64,000 bases of DNA. Source: Pseudescherichia sp039594205 (GTDB taxonomy: Bacteria; Pseudomonadota; Gammaproteobacteria; Enterobacterales; Enterobacteriaceae). The notes below the pieces were generated by a model that saw only the letters and a list, made by a program, of their open reading frames with translations, searched no databases and was not told the DNA's origin. Below, one piece after another: positions 51,953 to 60,549 of the stretch. Position 1 is the first letter of the stretch; each line of letters opens with the position of its first letter. The position numbers and the translations under genes were made by a program. The stretch is taken from contig JBCNNW010000004.1 in assembly GCA_039594205.1 (NCBI GenBank), positions 1 to 64,000 of the forward strand, in the 5' to 3' direction.

Positions 51953-52219
51953 TCATGCGTCATAACCCCGGTTGCGCTCGGCGATGCGCTCACACATCCA
52001 GGCGGTGATTTCAGACTGCGCCCACGCCACATTTTTCCCGCCGAGCGAAATTTGTTTCGGGAAAGCCTCGCGGCTGATGAGGTCGTAAATGGTGGAGCGA
52101 GACAGACCGCACAGGTGCATCACTTCAGGCAGGCGTAAAAAACGTTCCTGAACCGAATCCGGGACAGGCATTAACGGGGCGGCAGGGGAAGAAGGCGGGG
52201 AAGAAAAAGTGGTGTGCAT
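51953..52219 (-). CDS. AlpA-family Vis-like regulator/excisionase
   Basis: 88 residues, same length as P4 Vis (orf88). AlpA-type winged helix-turn-helix with FLRLPEVMHLCGLSRSTIYDL and the wing FPKQISLGGKNVAW, then a helix WMCERI. Vis represses the P4 late promoter and serves as excision factor for the integrase. It sits at the start of the leftward region beside the second iteron cluster. Confidence 0.85.
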   Translation of the reverse strand: MHTTFSSPPSSPAAPLMPVPDSVQERFLRLPEVMHLCGLSRSTIYDLISREAFPKQISLGGKNVAWAQSEITAWMCERIAERNRGYDA

Positions 52220-52775
52220 CAGGCTACCTCATAAAGTCCATACAGTGCCGGTCATGTCCGTCCGGCTTCGGGTAGCTTTCTATTTTGTGAATATTTTTCC
52301 TCAGGGCAACAAGTCATTTTGTATTCACACGCCACACAACAGTCTAATTCTTATACAAAAAAAAGTGCTGGCCTATATTGGCCATTATTGACCGTTATTG
52401 GCCATTGTTAGCAAATCGCGTTATGACGCAATGAATTTTAGATGAGATTATTTATTCCAAACTAATCTAGACCCCTTACAGTCAGTAAGTGGTTAATAAA
52501 TATTCAGGTGAACAGTGGTGAACAGATGGTGAACAGTTAAACCTCGATTGTTCACCCTATAATTTATTGTATTTACTATCTTTTTTCTAAAGGTGAACAG
52601 AGTGAATAGTTAACAGTAAAAAACAAACGGTGAGTAAGGGTTTCCTGCGACCTTTCTCTGGCTGGCCGGGTTTTTAGTTGTGTTTGTGCCAACTCTGCCA
52701 CAACTGCAATGGATCGTGTTGTTGTCTGGTACGCGGCAGAATCTGCTCATGTTGAAAAAGCAGAGGAATGCAATT
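52220..52775. other. Control region of the P4-like satellite
   Basis: No gene is supported. It contains the divergent vis and late (sid) promoters and the second iteron cluster. Three near-identical GGCCATTATTGACC-type words (52372-52410) also occur and may be operator sites. The sid start is a GTG at 52776 with GAGG upstream. Confidence 0.6.
52507..52600. repeat. Iteron cluster 2 (P4 alpha-binding repeats)
   Basis: Perfect GGTGAACAG at 52507-52515, 52517-52525, 52528-52536 and 52592-52600, and an inverted near copy at 52548-52556. Three repeats are in direct tandem at 10-11-base steps, one helix turn. This cluster is ori1 or crr of the element, paired with cluster 1 on the other side of the alpha operon. 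Confidence 0.85.
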
Positions 52776-53513
52776 GTGACCGAAAAAACTATTTTCCCCC
52801 TTTATCTGGAATCAGCGCTCGGGCGTCTGGACACCGCGAAAGCCGCCCATCTGGAAAACGCCGGTAAGCTTGATGAAACCGAAACGGCCATCAGCCGCGC
52901 CCGCGAACAGAAAGCCGAGCTGGAGCAGGAAAACGGCAGCAGCGCCGGTGCATGGCGTGATGCCTTCCGCGCCGGTGGTGCTGTACTTACCGATGAGCTG
53001 AAGAACAGCCATATTGAGCGCGTGGCGCGCCGCGAACTGGCGCAGGAGTGTGAGAACCTGGCGGAAGTGCTGGAGTATGAGCGCGACCGCCTGAGAGGCT
53101 CCTGCGACGTCACAGCGCGTGAATACCGGCAGGCTCATCTCGATGTACTGATGCAGTATGCCGGGCATGAGCTTGAGGAGGCGCTGAAAAAGACCTGCGG
53201 TGCGCTTGTCCGGGCCATGAAACTGAAAATTCTGGCGCTGGATAACCCGCTTGCCAACACCACCGGTAATCAGGGCTATGTCGGGCCGGAAACTGCCGTC
53301 ATGCAGGAGGTTAAAGCGTGGCTTGAACAACAGGTCAGCGCGCACCATATCCGCCTCGCCGATGAGCCGGTGCTGTACAAAACCGGGCTGTCATCTGCTT
53401 CCCTGCCTCATATGGAGTATGGCCTGGCCGATTCACTGGGCAAAAGAAAAGTGCACCACGAGAAACTGCGTCAGCGCGGTGCTGACCTGAAAGCGCGGGG
53501 GCTGCTGCCATGA
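52776..53513 (+). CDS. sid: P4 Sid-type capsid size determination protein
   Basis: 245 residues from the GTG at 52776 (P4 Sid has 244). The colinear match to recalled P4 Sid includes LESALGRLDTAKAAHLENA, DELKNSHIERVARREL, NPLANTTGNQGYV and ADLKARGLLP. Sid forms an external scaffold that makes the helper P2-like phage build small capsids fit for the satellite genome. It starts the late operon sid-delta-psu. An upstream in-frame ATG at 52680 is not used in homologues. Confidence 0.92.
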   Translation: MTEKTIFPLYLESALGRLDTAKAAHLENAGKLDETETAISRAREQKAELEQENGSSAGAWRDAFRAGGAVLTDELKNSHIERVARRELAQECENLAEVLEYERDRLRGSCDVTAREYRQAHLDVLMQYAGHELEEALKKTCGALVRAMKLKILALDNPLANTTGNQGYVGPETAVMQEVKAWLEQQVSAHHIRLADEPVLYKTGLSSASLPHMEYGLADSLGKRKVHHEKLRQRGADLKARGLLP

Positions 53514-53755
53514 TGCGCTGCCCGTTCTGTAAAAAATCAGCGCACGTGCGCACCAGTCGCTATCTGTCCGAGAATGTGAAGCAGAGCTATCTGCAATGCG
53601 TCAATGTGTTCTGCTCGGCCACATTCCGTACCACCGAATCGATTGATGAGGTGATACGGCCACCGGCGGAAACACAAGCGCCCGCCCCGGCACCTGCCGC
53701 CACGCCTGCGCCGCGTAAGGTGCAGGGCTGCTACAGCTCGCCGTTCAGTCACTGA
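53510..53755 (+). CDS. Ogr/Delta-type zinc-finger late activator
   Basis: 81 residues with one Ogr/Delta zinc finger: CPFCKKSAHVRTSRYL near the start and YLQCVNVFCSATF, giving the CX2C...CX4C set. P4 Delta has two such fingers in 166 residues; this is a single-finger version like the 81-residue activator of retronphage phi-R73. It activates late promoters of satellite and helper. A Pro/Ala linker precedes the C-terminus. It overlaps sid by four bases. Confidence 0.9.
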   Translation: MMRCPFCKKSAHVRTSRYLSENVKQSYLQCVNVFCSATFRTTESIDEVIRPPAETQAPAPAPAATPAPRKVQGCYSSPFSH

Positions 53756-53770
53756 CAGGAGAAAACCGGT

Positions 53771-54346
53771 ATGACCACCATCACTACAGAGCAGGCTTTC
53801 ACCGCCTGCGAGGCAAACAAAACCGCCTGGCTGAAGCGTAAAACTGAACTGGCCCAGGCGGAGCAGGAGCTGCGCAGTCAGATACTGAACCCGGATGAAC
53901 AAATCCCGGCCCGCATGAAGTGGCTGCGTGAAGTTATTGAGGTCAGGAAATGGGAAGTTAATCAGGCCGCCGGGCGGTATATCCGTTCGCATGAGGAGGT
54001 GCAGCGCCTCAGCATTCAGCACCGGCTGAATGACTTCATGCAGGCGCATGGTGCGGAGCTGGCCGCCGCCCTTGCACCGGAGCTGATGAACCTCAACGGT
54101 CAGTCTGCGCTGATAAAAAATCGTGCTCTTGACCGTTCCACAGCGTATCTGCGCGATGCGCTGGCCGCCTGGCTGGAAGAAGGCGCAGAAATTAATTATG
54201 CCGCACAGGATAATGACATTTTAACCGCCATCGGATTCAGGCCTGACGCGGCCTCGCGGGTTGATTATCAGGAAAAATATACCCCCGCGCAGAACCTGAT
54301 TTATGCGCGTCGTAAGGCCGGACTGGCAGTCCGCGAGCCGGTGTGA
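53771..54346 (+). CDS. psu: Psu polarity suppression / capsid decoration protein
   Basis: 191 residues. Clear Psu homologue: IEVRKWEVNQAAGRYIRSHE, RLNDFMQAHG, ALAPELMN and DILTAIGFRPD match P4 Psu (190 residues). Psu inhibits the terminator factor Rho and also decorates the small capsid. It ends the late operon; a hairpin follows. The DNA beyond it is the cargo hotspot of P4-like satellites. Confidence 0.93.
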   Translation: MTTITTEQAFTACEANKTAWLKRKTELAQAEQELRSQILNPDEQIPARMKWLREVIEVRKWEVNQAAGRYIRSHEEVQRLSIQHRLNDFMQAHGAELAAALAPELMNLNGQSALIKNRALDRSTAYLRDALAAWLEEGAEINYAAQDNDILTAIGFRPDAASRVDYQEKYTPAQNLIYARRKAGLAVREPV

Positions 54347-54818
54347 AAAAAAGCTAAACTCCTGCTATTTATAAAGAAAAAGGCCATGCATGCATTAGCT
54401 GCATGGCTTTGCATGCAATTTCCCGCCTCCTGCTGACCCTCCCGCACCAGTGCTGGCGCGCCCTGACGCCATCCATGCACCTGCATTAAAACCCACCCAT
54501 AAAGCGGGCAGGCGTGGCGGGGAGAGCATTGCGCGCTTACAATAAGCATCTGCATTTATTGATAAAGAAGGTTTCACTCCATCTCATTTTCATCACATCC
54601 CAATGAAACAAGATAAATCATGCTTCTCCTGCCCAATATTGAAGCAAAAAAAAACTATAAAAAACAATAAGTTACATCAAAACCAGTAGGTTAGAATTGA
54701 AAAGCAAGACTACCATTTGCTCATTGATGAATAATTAGATAAATTGCTTGCAAACGGGTTAGATATCGGAAAAGTACAATCTTTTTTCGATATCCATATG
54801 ACAAAAAAAGGTAGCAAC
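54347..54818. other. Spacer between psu and the cargo operon
   Basis: No gene is supported. The first part has the psu terminator; the rest changes sharply from GC-rich phage-like sequence to AT-rich sequence at about 54550, marking the left edge of cargo. The likely cargo promoter lies at 54600-54800. Confidence 0.5.
54383..54410 (+). terminator. Late-operon terminator after psu
   Basis: Stem GCCATGCA / TGCATGGC with a nine-base loop, followed by a short T-run, 37 bases after the psu stop. Confidence 0.55.
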
Positions 54819-55919
54819 ATGGAAAGAGCAAAAAAAAAGATAAAACTGCTAATTAATCACTTAAGCAGAAGAGCACCAACGCGTATCGCTCAAAAAATCA
54901 TAAAAAATGCAGGAATTAAGACAGGCAGAAGTATCGAGGATACACTCGTTTATGTTGACAGCATTAAACCCGAATCAGTTTTCAAGATTTATAATAGATT
55001 AAAAGCAAACTTTGAAGATTTTCATCTTTTTGGTCCGAAGGTTGTTAGAGTTTTAGAAATTACTGAAGAAGGTCAAGATGAGGTAAGACAATTTTTCAAA
55101 ACCCTTAAATTAGACCCCATTTCAATTGAATCAATTGCTTTTCCAAAACCACTTGGCTCAAAGCGTCTTACATCATTAGCTCTTTCAACCCCTAACCTAA
55201 TCAGGAGGTACAAATCTCCAACTGGTACATTATACTTGTTTAGCTATAAAAGTGTTGTAAGTATGAGGGAAACCTATACTGGTCAAGAAGTAGATTATTT
55301 TGGTGACAAAGCTTCAAGCTTTGACAAGATTATAGCTATTAAAGAAAAAAATATTCAGTTCTTTAATTCTATATTTGTTACTTCCGACTTCAAAAGAGTT
55401 GAGCTGAGGATTGATCTCGCAGAACAGATTGGGATTACAGCCTTACGAGAAGTAATGGATACATTCGAAGGAAAAATAAACTCTAAATTTTTTGATATAT
55501 ATAAAAAACCCATTCCATCTGCTAGAGTAAATTTCTTTCCGCTTATACAAAAAATTTATGATGAAAGTAATGATGGATATATCTTTGATCTTTCATTTCA
55601 ATGTCCAACAGGAGCCAACAGAAATGAAAATTTAAGTGCATACAAAAAATCACTTGATATCAAAGACCTAAGAAAGGAAGAATACCATGTTGCAGGAACC
55701 ACAAAAATAGGCAATGTGTTCATTCCATATAAAATAGGAGTGTATTGGGACTCGGAAAATACAGGCGATGAGGTTAGTGGCGAGCCGGAACTAATTCTAT
55801 CAGGTACATTGCTTATGGCTAAGGCAAATACTTCAATATTAGACCATGCTATAATAAGCAATACAATCAGTGAAAAAGATTTCAACTATGTGGTAGCGGC
55901 GATAAATGATTATGTCTAA
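54819..55919 (+). CDS. Satellite cargo protein 1, unknown
   Basis: 366 residues from the ATG at 54819, which has AAGGT six bases upstream; an earlier start at 54744 lacks a ribosome site. No family is recognised. The N-terminus is very basic (MERAKKKIKLLINHLSRRAP), followed by mixed alpha/beta regions. Codon use and AT content differ strongly from the satellite core. It is the first of three overlapping genes in the psu-int hotspot where P4-like satellites carry anti-phage systems. A sensor or nucleic-acid-binding role is only a guess. Confidence 0.65.
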   Translation: MERAKKKIKLLINHLSRRAPTRIAQKIIKNAGIKTGRSIEDTLVYVDSIKPESVFKIYNRLKANFEDFHLFGPKVVRVLEITEEGQDEVRQFFKTLKLDPISIESIAFPKPLGSKRLTSLALSTPNLIRRYKSPTGTLYLFSYKSVVSMRETYTGQEVDYFGDKASSFDKIIAIKEKNIQFFNSIFVTSDFKRVELRIDLAEQIGITALREVMDTFEGKINSKFFDIYKKPIPSARVNFFPLIQKIYDESNDGYIFDLSFQCPTGANRNENLSAYKKSLDIKDLRKEEYHVAGTTKIGNVFIPYKIGVYWDSENTGDEVSGEPELILSGTLLMAKANTSILDHAIISNTISEKDFNYVVAAINDYV

Positions 55920-56520
55920 CAAATTGAAATATAAGATAAATTCAGTGTTTAAAACCCTGTATCCAGACAAAATAAAAACGGATGCAGAGATAGCTGAACT
56001 TCAAGATACTTTACAAAGTCAAGTATTGGCTTATTTATTGCTTGCAAAATCTGTTAGTGTCGTTAACAGCTCATTTGTAGCTTATGGTATCAAAGGGCTT
56101 ATTAAATACAATAAGGCATTTCTCGGTATTTCTAGAAACCATCATTGCCAACACGTTGACAATGATATAAATCCGTATGAGATAGAAAAATATTTAGGTT
56201 ACCTGACCACTCCTAAAAAGGGGCTTCTGAACTTAGAATTTGTATATTTCGATGAAGAATCTGAACGTGAACATATAATTAAGACTGATGTGATTATTGA
56301 AAGTCTTAAAAACGACTGTTTTTATCACCCATTAACACATGAAAAAATTAAAGAGTTTAAAAGCAAAGTTTATCCTGTTTATTTTCCAACGAAAAAACTT
56401 GAAAAATTAAGAATAACATTTACTTCAGAAAGAGAGCGTGAGTATGTCTACGAGCCAGTCGCCAATAACATTAGAGATGATAGAAAAAAACGCGCCAGAG
56501 CTCTTAGAATACTACGCTAA
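55906..56520 (+). CDS. Satellite cargo protein 2, unknown
   Basis: 204 residues, starting inside the end of cargo gene 1 (overlap 14 bases; a second ATG two codons on is also possible). It is soluble and basic at the C-terminus (DDRKKRARALRILR). No family is recognised; a stretch HHCQHVDNDINPYEIEKYL could hold metal ligands. The end overlaps cargo gene 3 by about 80 bases in another frame, which is much for bacteria and implies strict coupling. Confidence 0.6.
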   Translation: MIMSNKLKYKINSVFKTLYPDKIKTDAEIAELQDTLQSQVLAYLLLAKSVSVVNSSFVAYGIKGLIKYNKAFLGISRNHHCQHVDNDINPYEIEKYLGYLTTPKKGLLNLEFVYFDEESEREHIIKTDVIIESLKNDCFYHPLTHEKIKEFKSKVYPVYFPTKKLEKLRITFTSEREREYVYEPVANNIRDDRKKRARALRILR

Positions 56521-57094
56521 CAAATGTCCGAACGACGTACAAGAATTTTATAAAAGCCTCTATAAGGCGTTAAAGAAAATATCTCAAAAGGCGTATCAGC
56601 AACGAAATTATAAAATAAATCATTCTGAAGAAGAGTTAGCTAGTTTTTTCTCAAATGAACTTCAGACAATGCTTTTTGATTCTGAAAGAGAATGTGATCG
56701 GTCTGGACATGTTGATATCGTTGTTCGAGCAAAAATTTCTGATGAATGCATCGAATGGTACGGAGAATGCAAGATTCTAGCTACCTCAGGAAGCAATTGG
56801 GATATCCATCAGGGATATTTACAATTAACAACTCGTTATGCACTTGGTAACTTTGATGAGCATGGAGTAATAGTATTCAACAAAAAAAATAATGCACTTT
56901 CGCGAGTAAAAGAGTGGTGGACGTATCTTGCAGAAAAAGAAAACATAACTAATAAAGTAGATTGTACAATATCTGACATGGCTTTTTTCACCGAATGCCA
57001 AGATGAATCCACAGGAAGAATAAAAAACATAAGGCATTTATTTATCCCTCTGTTTTATCAGCCAAAAGATAAAAGTGCTGTTAACTCAAAATAA
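56438..57094 (+). CDS. Satellite cargo protein 3, PD-(D/E)XK nuclease
   Basis: 218 residues from a GTG (an ATG two codons later is possible). The central part has the restriction-endonuclease-like core: GHVDIVVRAK gives the acidic residue and EWYGECKIL gives the E-X-K pair, with a helix containing a conserved Glu upstream (EELASFFSNEL). This is the likely effector that cuts nucleic acid. The start is nested in the previous gene, and it ends just before the satellite integrase, which is convergent. Confidence 0.72.
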   Translation: MSMSTSQSPITLEMIEKNAPELLEYYANKCPNDVQEFYKSLYKALKKISQKAYQQRNYKINHSEEELASFFSNELQTMLFDSERECDRSGHVDIVVRAKISDECIEWYGECKILATSGSNWDIHQGYLQLTTRYALGNFDEHGVIVFNKKNNALSRVKEWWTYLAEKENITNKVDCTISDMAFFTECQDESTGRIKNIRHLFIPLFYQPKDKSAVNSK

Positions 57095-57110
57095 ATCAAC
57101 TCCCCATATT

Positions 57111-58367
57111 TTATGTTTTATTTTCAAAATCATATGGGGAGATATGTTGCTCAGTGTTTGCGTAAAAATAGTTCGCCCACCACTGCATCATCAATTGTCT
57201 TTCGTTAAGATGTTCAGATGTATGAATATAAGCCGCCCGCACATTATTACGCTCAGAATGACTTAATTGTCGCTCTATCGCGTCATCGCTCCAGAGCCCT
57301 GACTCACCCAATGCACCACGCGCCATCGTCCTGAAACCATGCCCGCAGACTTCGGTTTTCGTATCATATCCCATCGCACGCAATGCGCTGTTTACCGTAT
57401 TTTCACTCATAACCTTAGTTGCGTCATGATCACCCGGAAAAAGCAGCTCTTTATCACCACTAATCTGCTTTAACTGGTTTAGCAAAATCATCGCTTGTCG
57501 GCTAAGAGGAACAATATGCTCCTCTTTCATCTTCATGCCACGGTATGAGTAACGCACCCCCTTAATTTCCTCTCGTTTTGCAGGTACGCGCCAAAGGGAT
57601 TTATCGAAGTCGAACTCATTCCAACGCGCAAAACGTAACTCACTGGAACGCACAAAAGTGAGTAAGGAGAGCTCGACCGCGATCCGTGTCATTACACGAC
57701 CACGATATGCAGCAAGACGTGCAAGAAATTCAGGGAACCGGCTAGGGGGTAAAGCGGGGTAATGTCGCGCTTTGGTTGTCGATAGCGCACCGGCCATATC
57801 ACTGGCTGGATTTGAATCGATGTAATCGTTCTGTACGGCATAACGCATGATAGCCGTGACGCGCTGTTGCAAGCGCTGGGCGACGTCGTGTTTACCACTT
57901 GCATCAACTTTTTTAATCGGGGCTAACAGGTGGCTGGTTTTGAGCTGGCGAATGTCGGATGAACCGATATACGGGAAGATGTAAAGCTCTAAGTAGCGAA
58001 GAACGCGCGATCGATGGTCTTCACTCCAGCGCTTGTTACTTGCATGCCATTCACGAGCAATTGTTTCGAAAGCATACGCCCCCGAATTCTCGGCCTGAGC
58101 TTCTTTCTGTTCGGCTTTTGGGTCAATGCCCTGCACTAACAGCTTTTTAGCTTCATCGCGTTTTGCTCGTGCCTGAGCAAGCGTCACCGTAGGCCAAACA
58201 CCAAAAGCGAGGCGATCCTCTTTTTTGTCAGAGGGTCGTCTGTATTTCATGCGCCAGTATTTAGAACCCTTGGCCGAAACCTCGAGATATAAACCGCCAC
58301 CATCGGCCATTTTGTAGGTTTTGTCTTTTGGCTTTGCGGTCTCGACCTGTCTGGCGTTGAGCTTCAT
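57111..58367 (-). CDS. int: P4-type tyrosine integrase of the satellite, leuX-specific
   Basis: 418 residues from the ATG of MKLNARQVETAKPKDK at 58367. DUF4102 arm-binding domain, core-binding domain and catalytic domain with Arg in RSSELRFARW, His/Arg in CGHGFRTMARG and Tyr in AYIHTSEHL. The start is about 160 bases from the leuX 3' end, the standard place for leuX integrases. It resembles the distal integrase (46511-47764) in many motifs, but the two have diverged widely. Confidence 0.94.
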   Translation of the reverse strand: MKLNARQVETAKPKDKTYKMADGGGLYLEVSAKGSKYWRMKYRRPSDKKEDRLAFGVWPTVTLAQARAKRDEAKKLLVQGIDPKAEQKEAQAENSGAYAFETIAREWHASNKRWSEDHRSRVLRYLELYIFPYIGSSDIRQLKTSHLLAPIKKVDASGKHDVAQRLQQRVTAIMRYAVQNDYIDSNPASDMAGALSTTKARHYPALPPSRFPEFLARLAAYRGRVMTRIAVELSLLTFVRSSELRFARWNEFDFDKSLWRVPAKREEIKGVRYSYRGMKMKEEHIVPLSRQAMILLNQLKQISGDKELLFPGDHDATKVMSENTVNSALRAMGYDTKTEVCGHGFRTMARGALGESGLWSDDAIERQLSHSERNNVRAAYIHTSEHLNERQLMMQWWANYFYANTEQHISPYDFENKT

Positions 58368-58530
58368 TTGGGGGCACATTTCTAATCGAAGTTAAGATGC
58401 CCCCAATTATGCCCCCAATGACATCCGGATTTCAACGGACTACCTCGGACAACTCAGGACATAAAAATCGCTACAATCATTGATTTTAAAGGGTTTGGTG
58501 GACTTTCTCGGATGGTCTAGGAAGTACTAA

Positions 58531-58615
58531 TGGTGCCGAAGGCCGGACTCGAACCGGCACGTATCTCTACGGTTGATTTTGAATCAACTGCGTCTACCGA
58601 TTTCGCCACTCCGGC
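58531..58615 (-). tRNA. leuX: tRNA-Leu(CAA), leuX
   Basis: 85 bases including encoded CCA. The cloverleaf is complete: acceptor GCCGGAG...CTTCGGC, D-loop AATCGGTAGAC, anticodon arm TTGATTCAAAATCAA with CAA anticodon, a long class II variable arm and the T-arm GGTTCGAGTCC. It is the attachment target of both islands; insertion of the P4-like element keeps the 3' end intact. The next intact core gene on the right is ahr, as in E. coli. Confidence 0.97.
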
Positions 58616-58854
58616 ACTGAAGGGGATGTACAGATAGCGGATGCATTATACCCGTTGCGGATCGCCATGCAAGCACCACCTCCCACCCGCCTCGCTAACC
58701 GCATAAAAAACCACCGCTCACCTTCTTTTGCTTTTCCCCTCGCCCTTCCTCGCAAAAACCTGCAACACAATCTGAGGTTTACATTATCTCCTGTTTGTTA
58801 TTTGATTCTGTTATTGGCTGGGGTTACCCCATCAACAAACATCAGGATGCAGGC

Positions 58855-59880
58855 ATGCGCTTCTATCAAGTCGATCCCACGCTGGAGAACTACTGGCGCG
58901 GCGTGATCCTCTTCGGCAACAACTTTGCCACCTACAAGTTCGCCCTCGCCCATGCCCTGTACGATGTCGATCGCAGTGACACTCTGATTAAGCTCGACGA
59001 TCTGGCCGTGCCCTTCAGCAGGCATATCTGCGAGCACCTGAAAAATGCCCCCCGACAGATCCTCAATGACAAAAAGCCCGGCAAGCTGATTACCGCCTGC
59101 CTGCGATACAACCTCGGCGAAATTGACGAAGATGAGCTGCGCCAGGTGACGATGCGCTACGGCTTCTCGGTGGTGCTGGATGCCTTCCACAACGTTAACG
59201 GCGGGCCGCTGGAGAAGCAGTTCTTTATCAACGAGCGTCGGGAGCACAAGGGCATCCGTCTTACGGATGAGTTCTATCGCCTGACGGAGACGCAGCAGTT
59301 CCACAACCTGATACATGAAACCGACGCCCGCTGGCGGCTGGTGGAGAAGGCCTGGGAGATGGATCTGCCTCCGCAGCTGCTGGACGTGCATTACGATGCC
59401 GGGAGTGAAACGCTCTTTACCCAGCTCAACAGCTATCGCATCTCGCTCACCAGCTGCCGCAACAGCCTGAACGGCTACCAGAAGGGGCACTGCTTCTACT
59501 GCAACGCGCCGATAAGCCTCGAGTCCGGGCATCCGCTGCTGGCCGATGTGGATCACTTTATCCCGCTGGTTGCCCAGAAGGAGATGCCAGGCATGAACCT
59601 CAACGGCGTCTGGAACCTGGTCCTCGCCTGCCAGTCCTGTAACCGGGGCGAGAATGGCAAGTTCGCACAGGTTCCGGTCCTCGATCTGCTCTATCGTCTT
59701 CATGCCCGCAACGAGTATTTTATTAACAGCAGGCTGCCGCTGCATGAGGCGATCATTAATCAGACCGGCAAGAGCGAGCCGGTACGCCGCACGTTCTTAA
59801 ACGATCGCTGGAACGTCGCCCTCGCCTGCCGGTTCCGTATCTGGCAGCCGGATGCCGCCGGAGAGGTGATGTTCAGATGA
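58855..59880 (+). CDS. HNH endonuclease-domain protein
   Basis: 341 residues from the ATG of MRFYQVDPTLENYWRG at 58855. The first 210 residues are helical with no known family. A C-terminal HNH domain is seen: CFYCNAPI, then DVDHFIPLV and NLVLACQSCNRGENG with the zinc-binding CxxC pairs. Its stop overlaps the start of a methyltransferase gene by four bases. A nuclease coupled to a methyltransferase is reminiscent of restriction-modification, but the GC-rich codon use is core-like. E. coli lacks it. Confidence 0.82.
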   Translation: MRFYQVDPTLENYWRGVILFGNNFATYKFALAHALYDVDRSDTLIKLDDLAVPFSRHICEHLKNAPRQILNDKKPGKLITACLRYNLGEIDEDELRQVTMRYGFSVVLDAFHNVNGGPLEKQFFINERREHKGIRLTDEFYRLTETQQFHNLIHETDARWRLVEKAWEMDLPPQLLDVHYDAGSETLFTQLNSYRISLTSCRNSLNGYQKGHCFYCNAPISLESGHPLLADVDHFIPLVAQKEMPGMNLNGVWNLVLACQSCNRGENGKFAQVPVLDLLYRLHARNEYFINSRLPLHEAIINQTGKSEPVRRTFLNDRWNVALACRFRIWQPDAAGEVMFR

Positions 59881-60464
59881 CAATGGCCTATTACCAGCGC
59901 AACGCGCAGACGTTTTTCGACGCGACGGTGGGAGTGGATATGTCCCCTCTCTACGCGCCCTTCCTGAACCGGGTTGTTCCCGATGGACGAGTGCTGGATG
60001 CAGGCTGTGGCTCCGGGCGCGACGCTAAAGCGTTCAGCGCGCTGGGCTATCAGGTGGAGGCGTTCGACGCCTCGGTAGAGATGGTAGAACTTGCCACGGC
60101 CTATACCGGCCTGCCGGTGAGGCAGATGACGTTCAGCGCGCTGGAAGATGAAGAGCGCTACGACGGGATCTGGTGCTGCGCCTCGCTGCTGCATCTTCCC
60201 CAGGCTGAGCTGCCCGAGGCGATGCAGCGTCTCGCCCGCGCCCTGAAACCGGGCGGGGTCTGGTACCTGTCGTTTAAATATGGTGTCGGCGAACGGGAGA
60301 AAAAGGGGCGGCATTTTACCGATCTGAACGAGGCCGGGCTTGAGGCAGTGGTAGCCGCCGTGCCGCAGGTGAGCATCGTCGAGCAGTGGGCAACGCAGGA
60401 CAAACGTCCCGATCGCGACGAGGTCTGGCTGAACGCTCTGTTGCGTAAGCATCTGTCTGAATAG
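59877..60464 (+). CDS. Class I SAM-dependent methyltransferase
   Basis: 195 residues. Rossmann-type methyltransferase with motif I VLDAGCGSGRDAKAF near residue 38, an acidic motif II (VEAFDASVEM) and LLHLPQAELP in the motif IV region. It looks like a small-molecule or protein methyltransferase (TehB/UbiE-like), without the N/DPPY signature of DNA adenine or cytosine enzymes. It is translationally coupled to the HNH gene. The substrate is unknown. Confidence 0.8.
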   Translation: MTMAYYQRNAQTFFDATVGVDMSPLYAPFLNRVVPDGRVLDAGCGSGRDAKAFSALGYQVEAFDASVEMVELATAYTGLPVRQMTFSALEDEERYDGIWCCASLLHLPQAELPEAMQRLARALKPGGVWYLSFKYGVGEREKKGRHFTDLNEAGLEAVVAAVPQVSIVEQWATQDKRPDRDEVWLNALLRKHLSE

Positions 60465-60549
60465 ACTACCATCCCGCACCTTCCGCCGATGCGCCGCCCT
60501 ACCCCATGCTCTACACTTCCTAATCAACGCTGAACCAAAGGAAACCACA

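Noticed and set aside
48202..52600. GGTGAACAG repeats as a CRISPR array
   Set aside because: Repeats are nine bases long, in both orientations and irregularly spaced; they fit P4 iterons, and there are no cas genes in the window.
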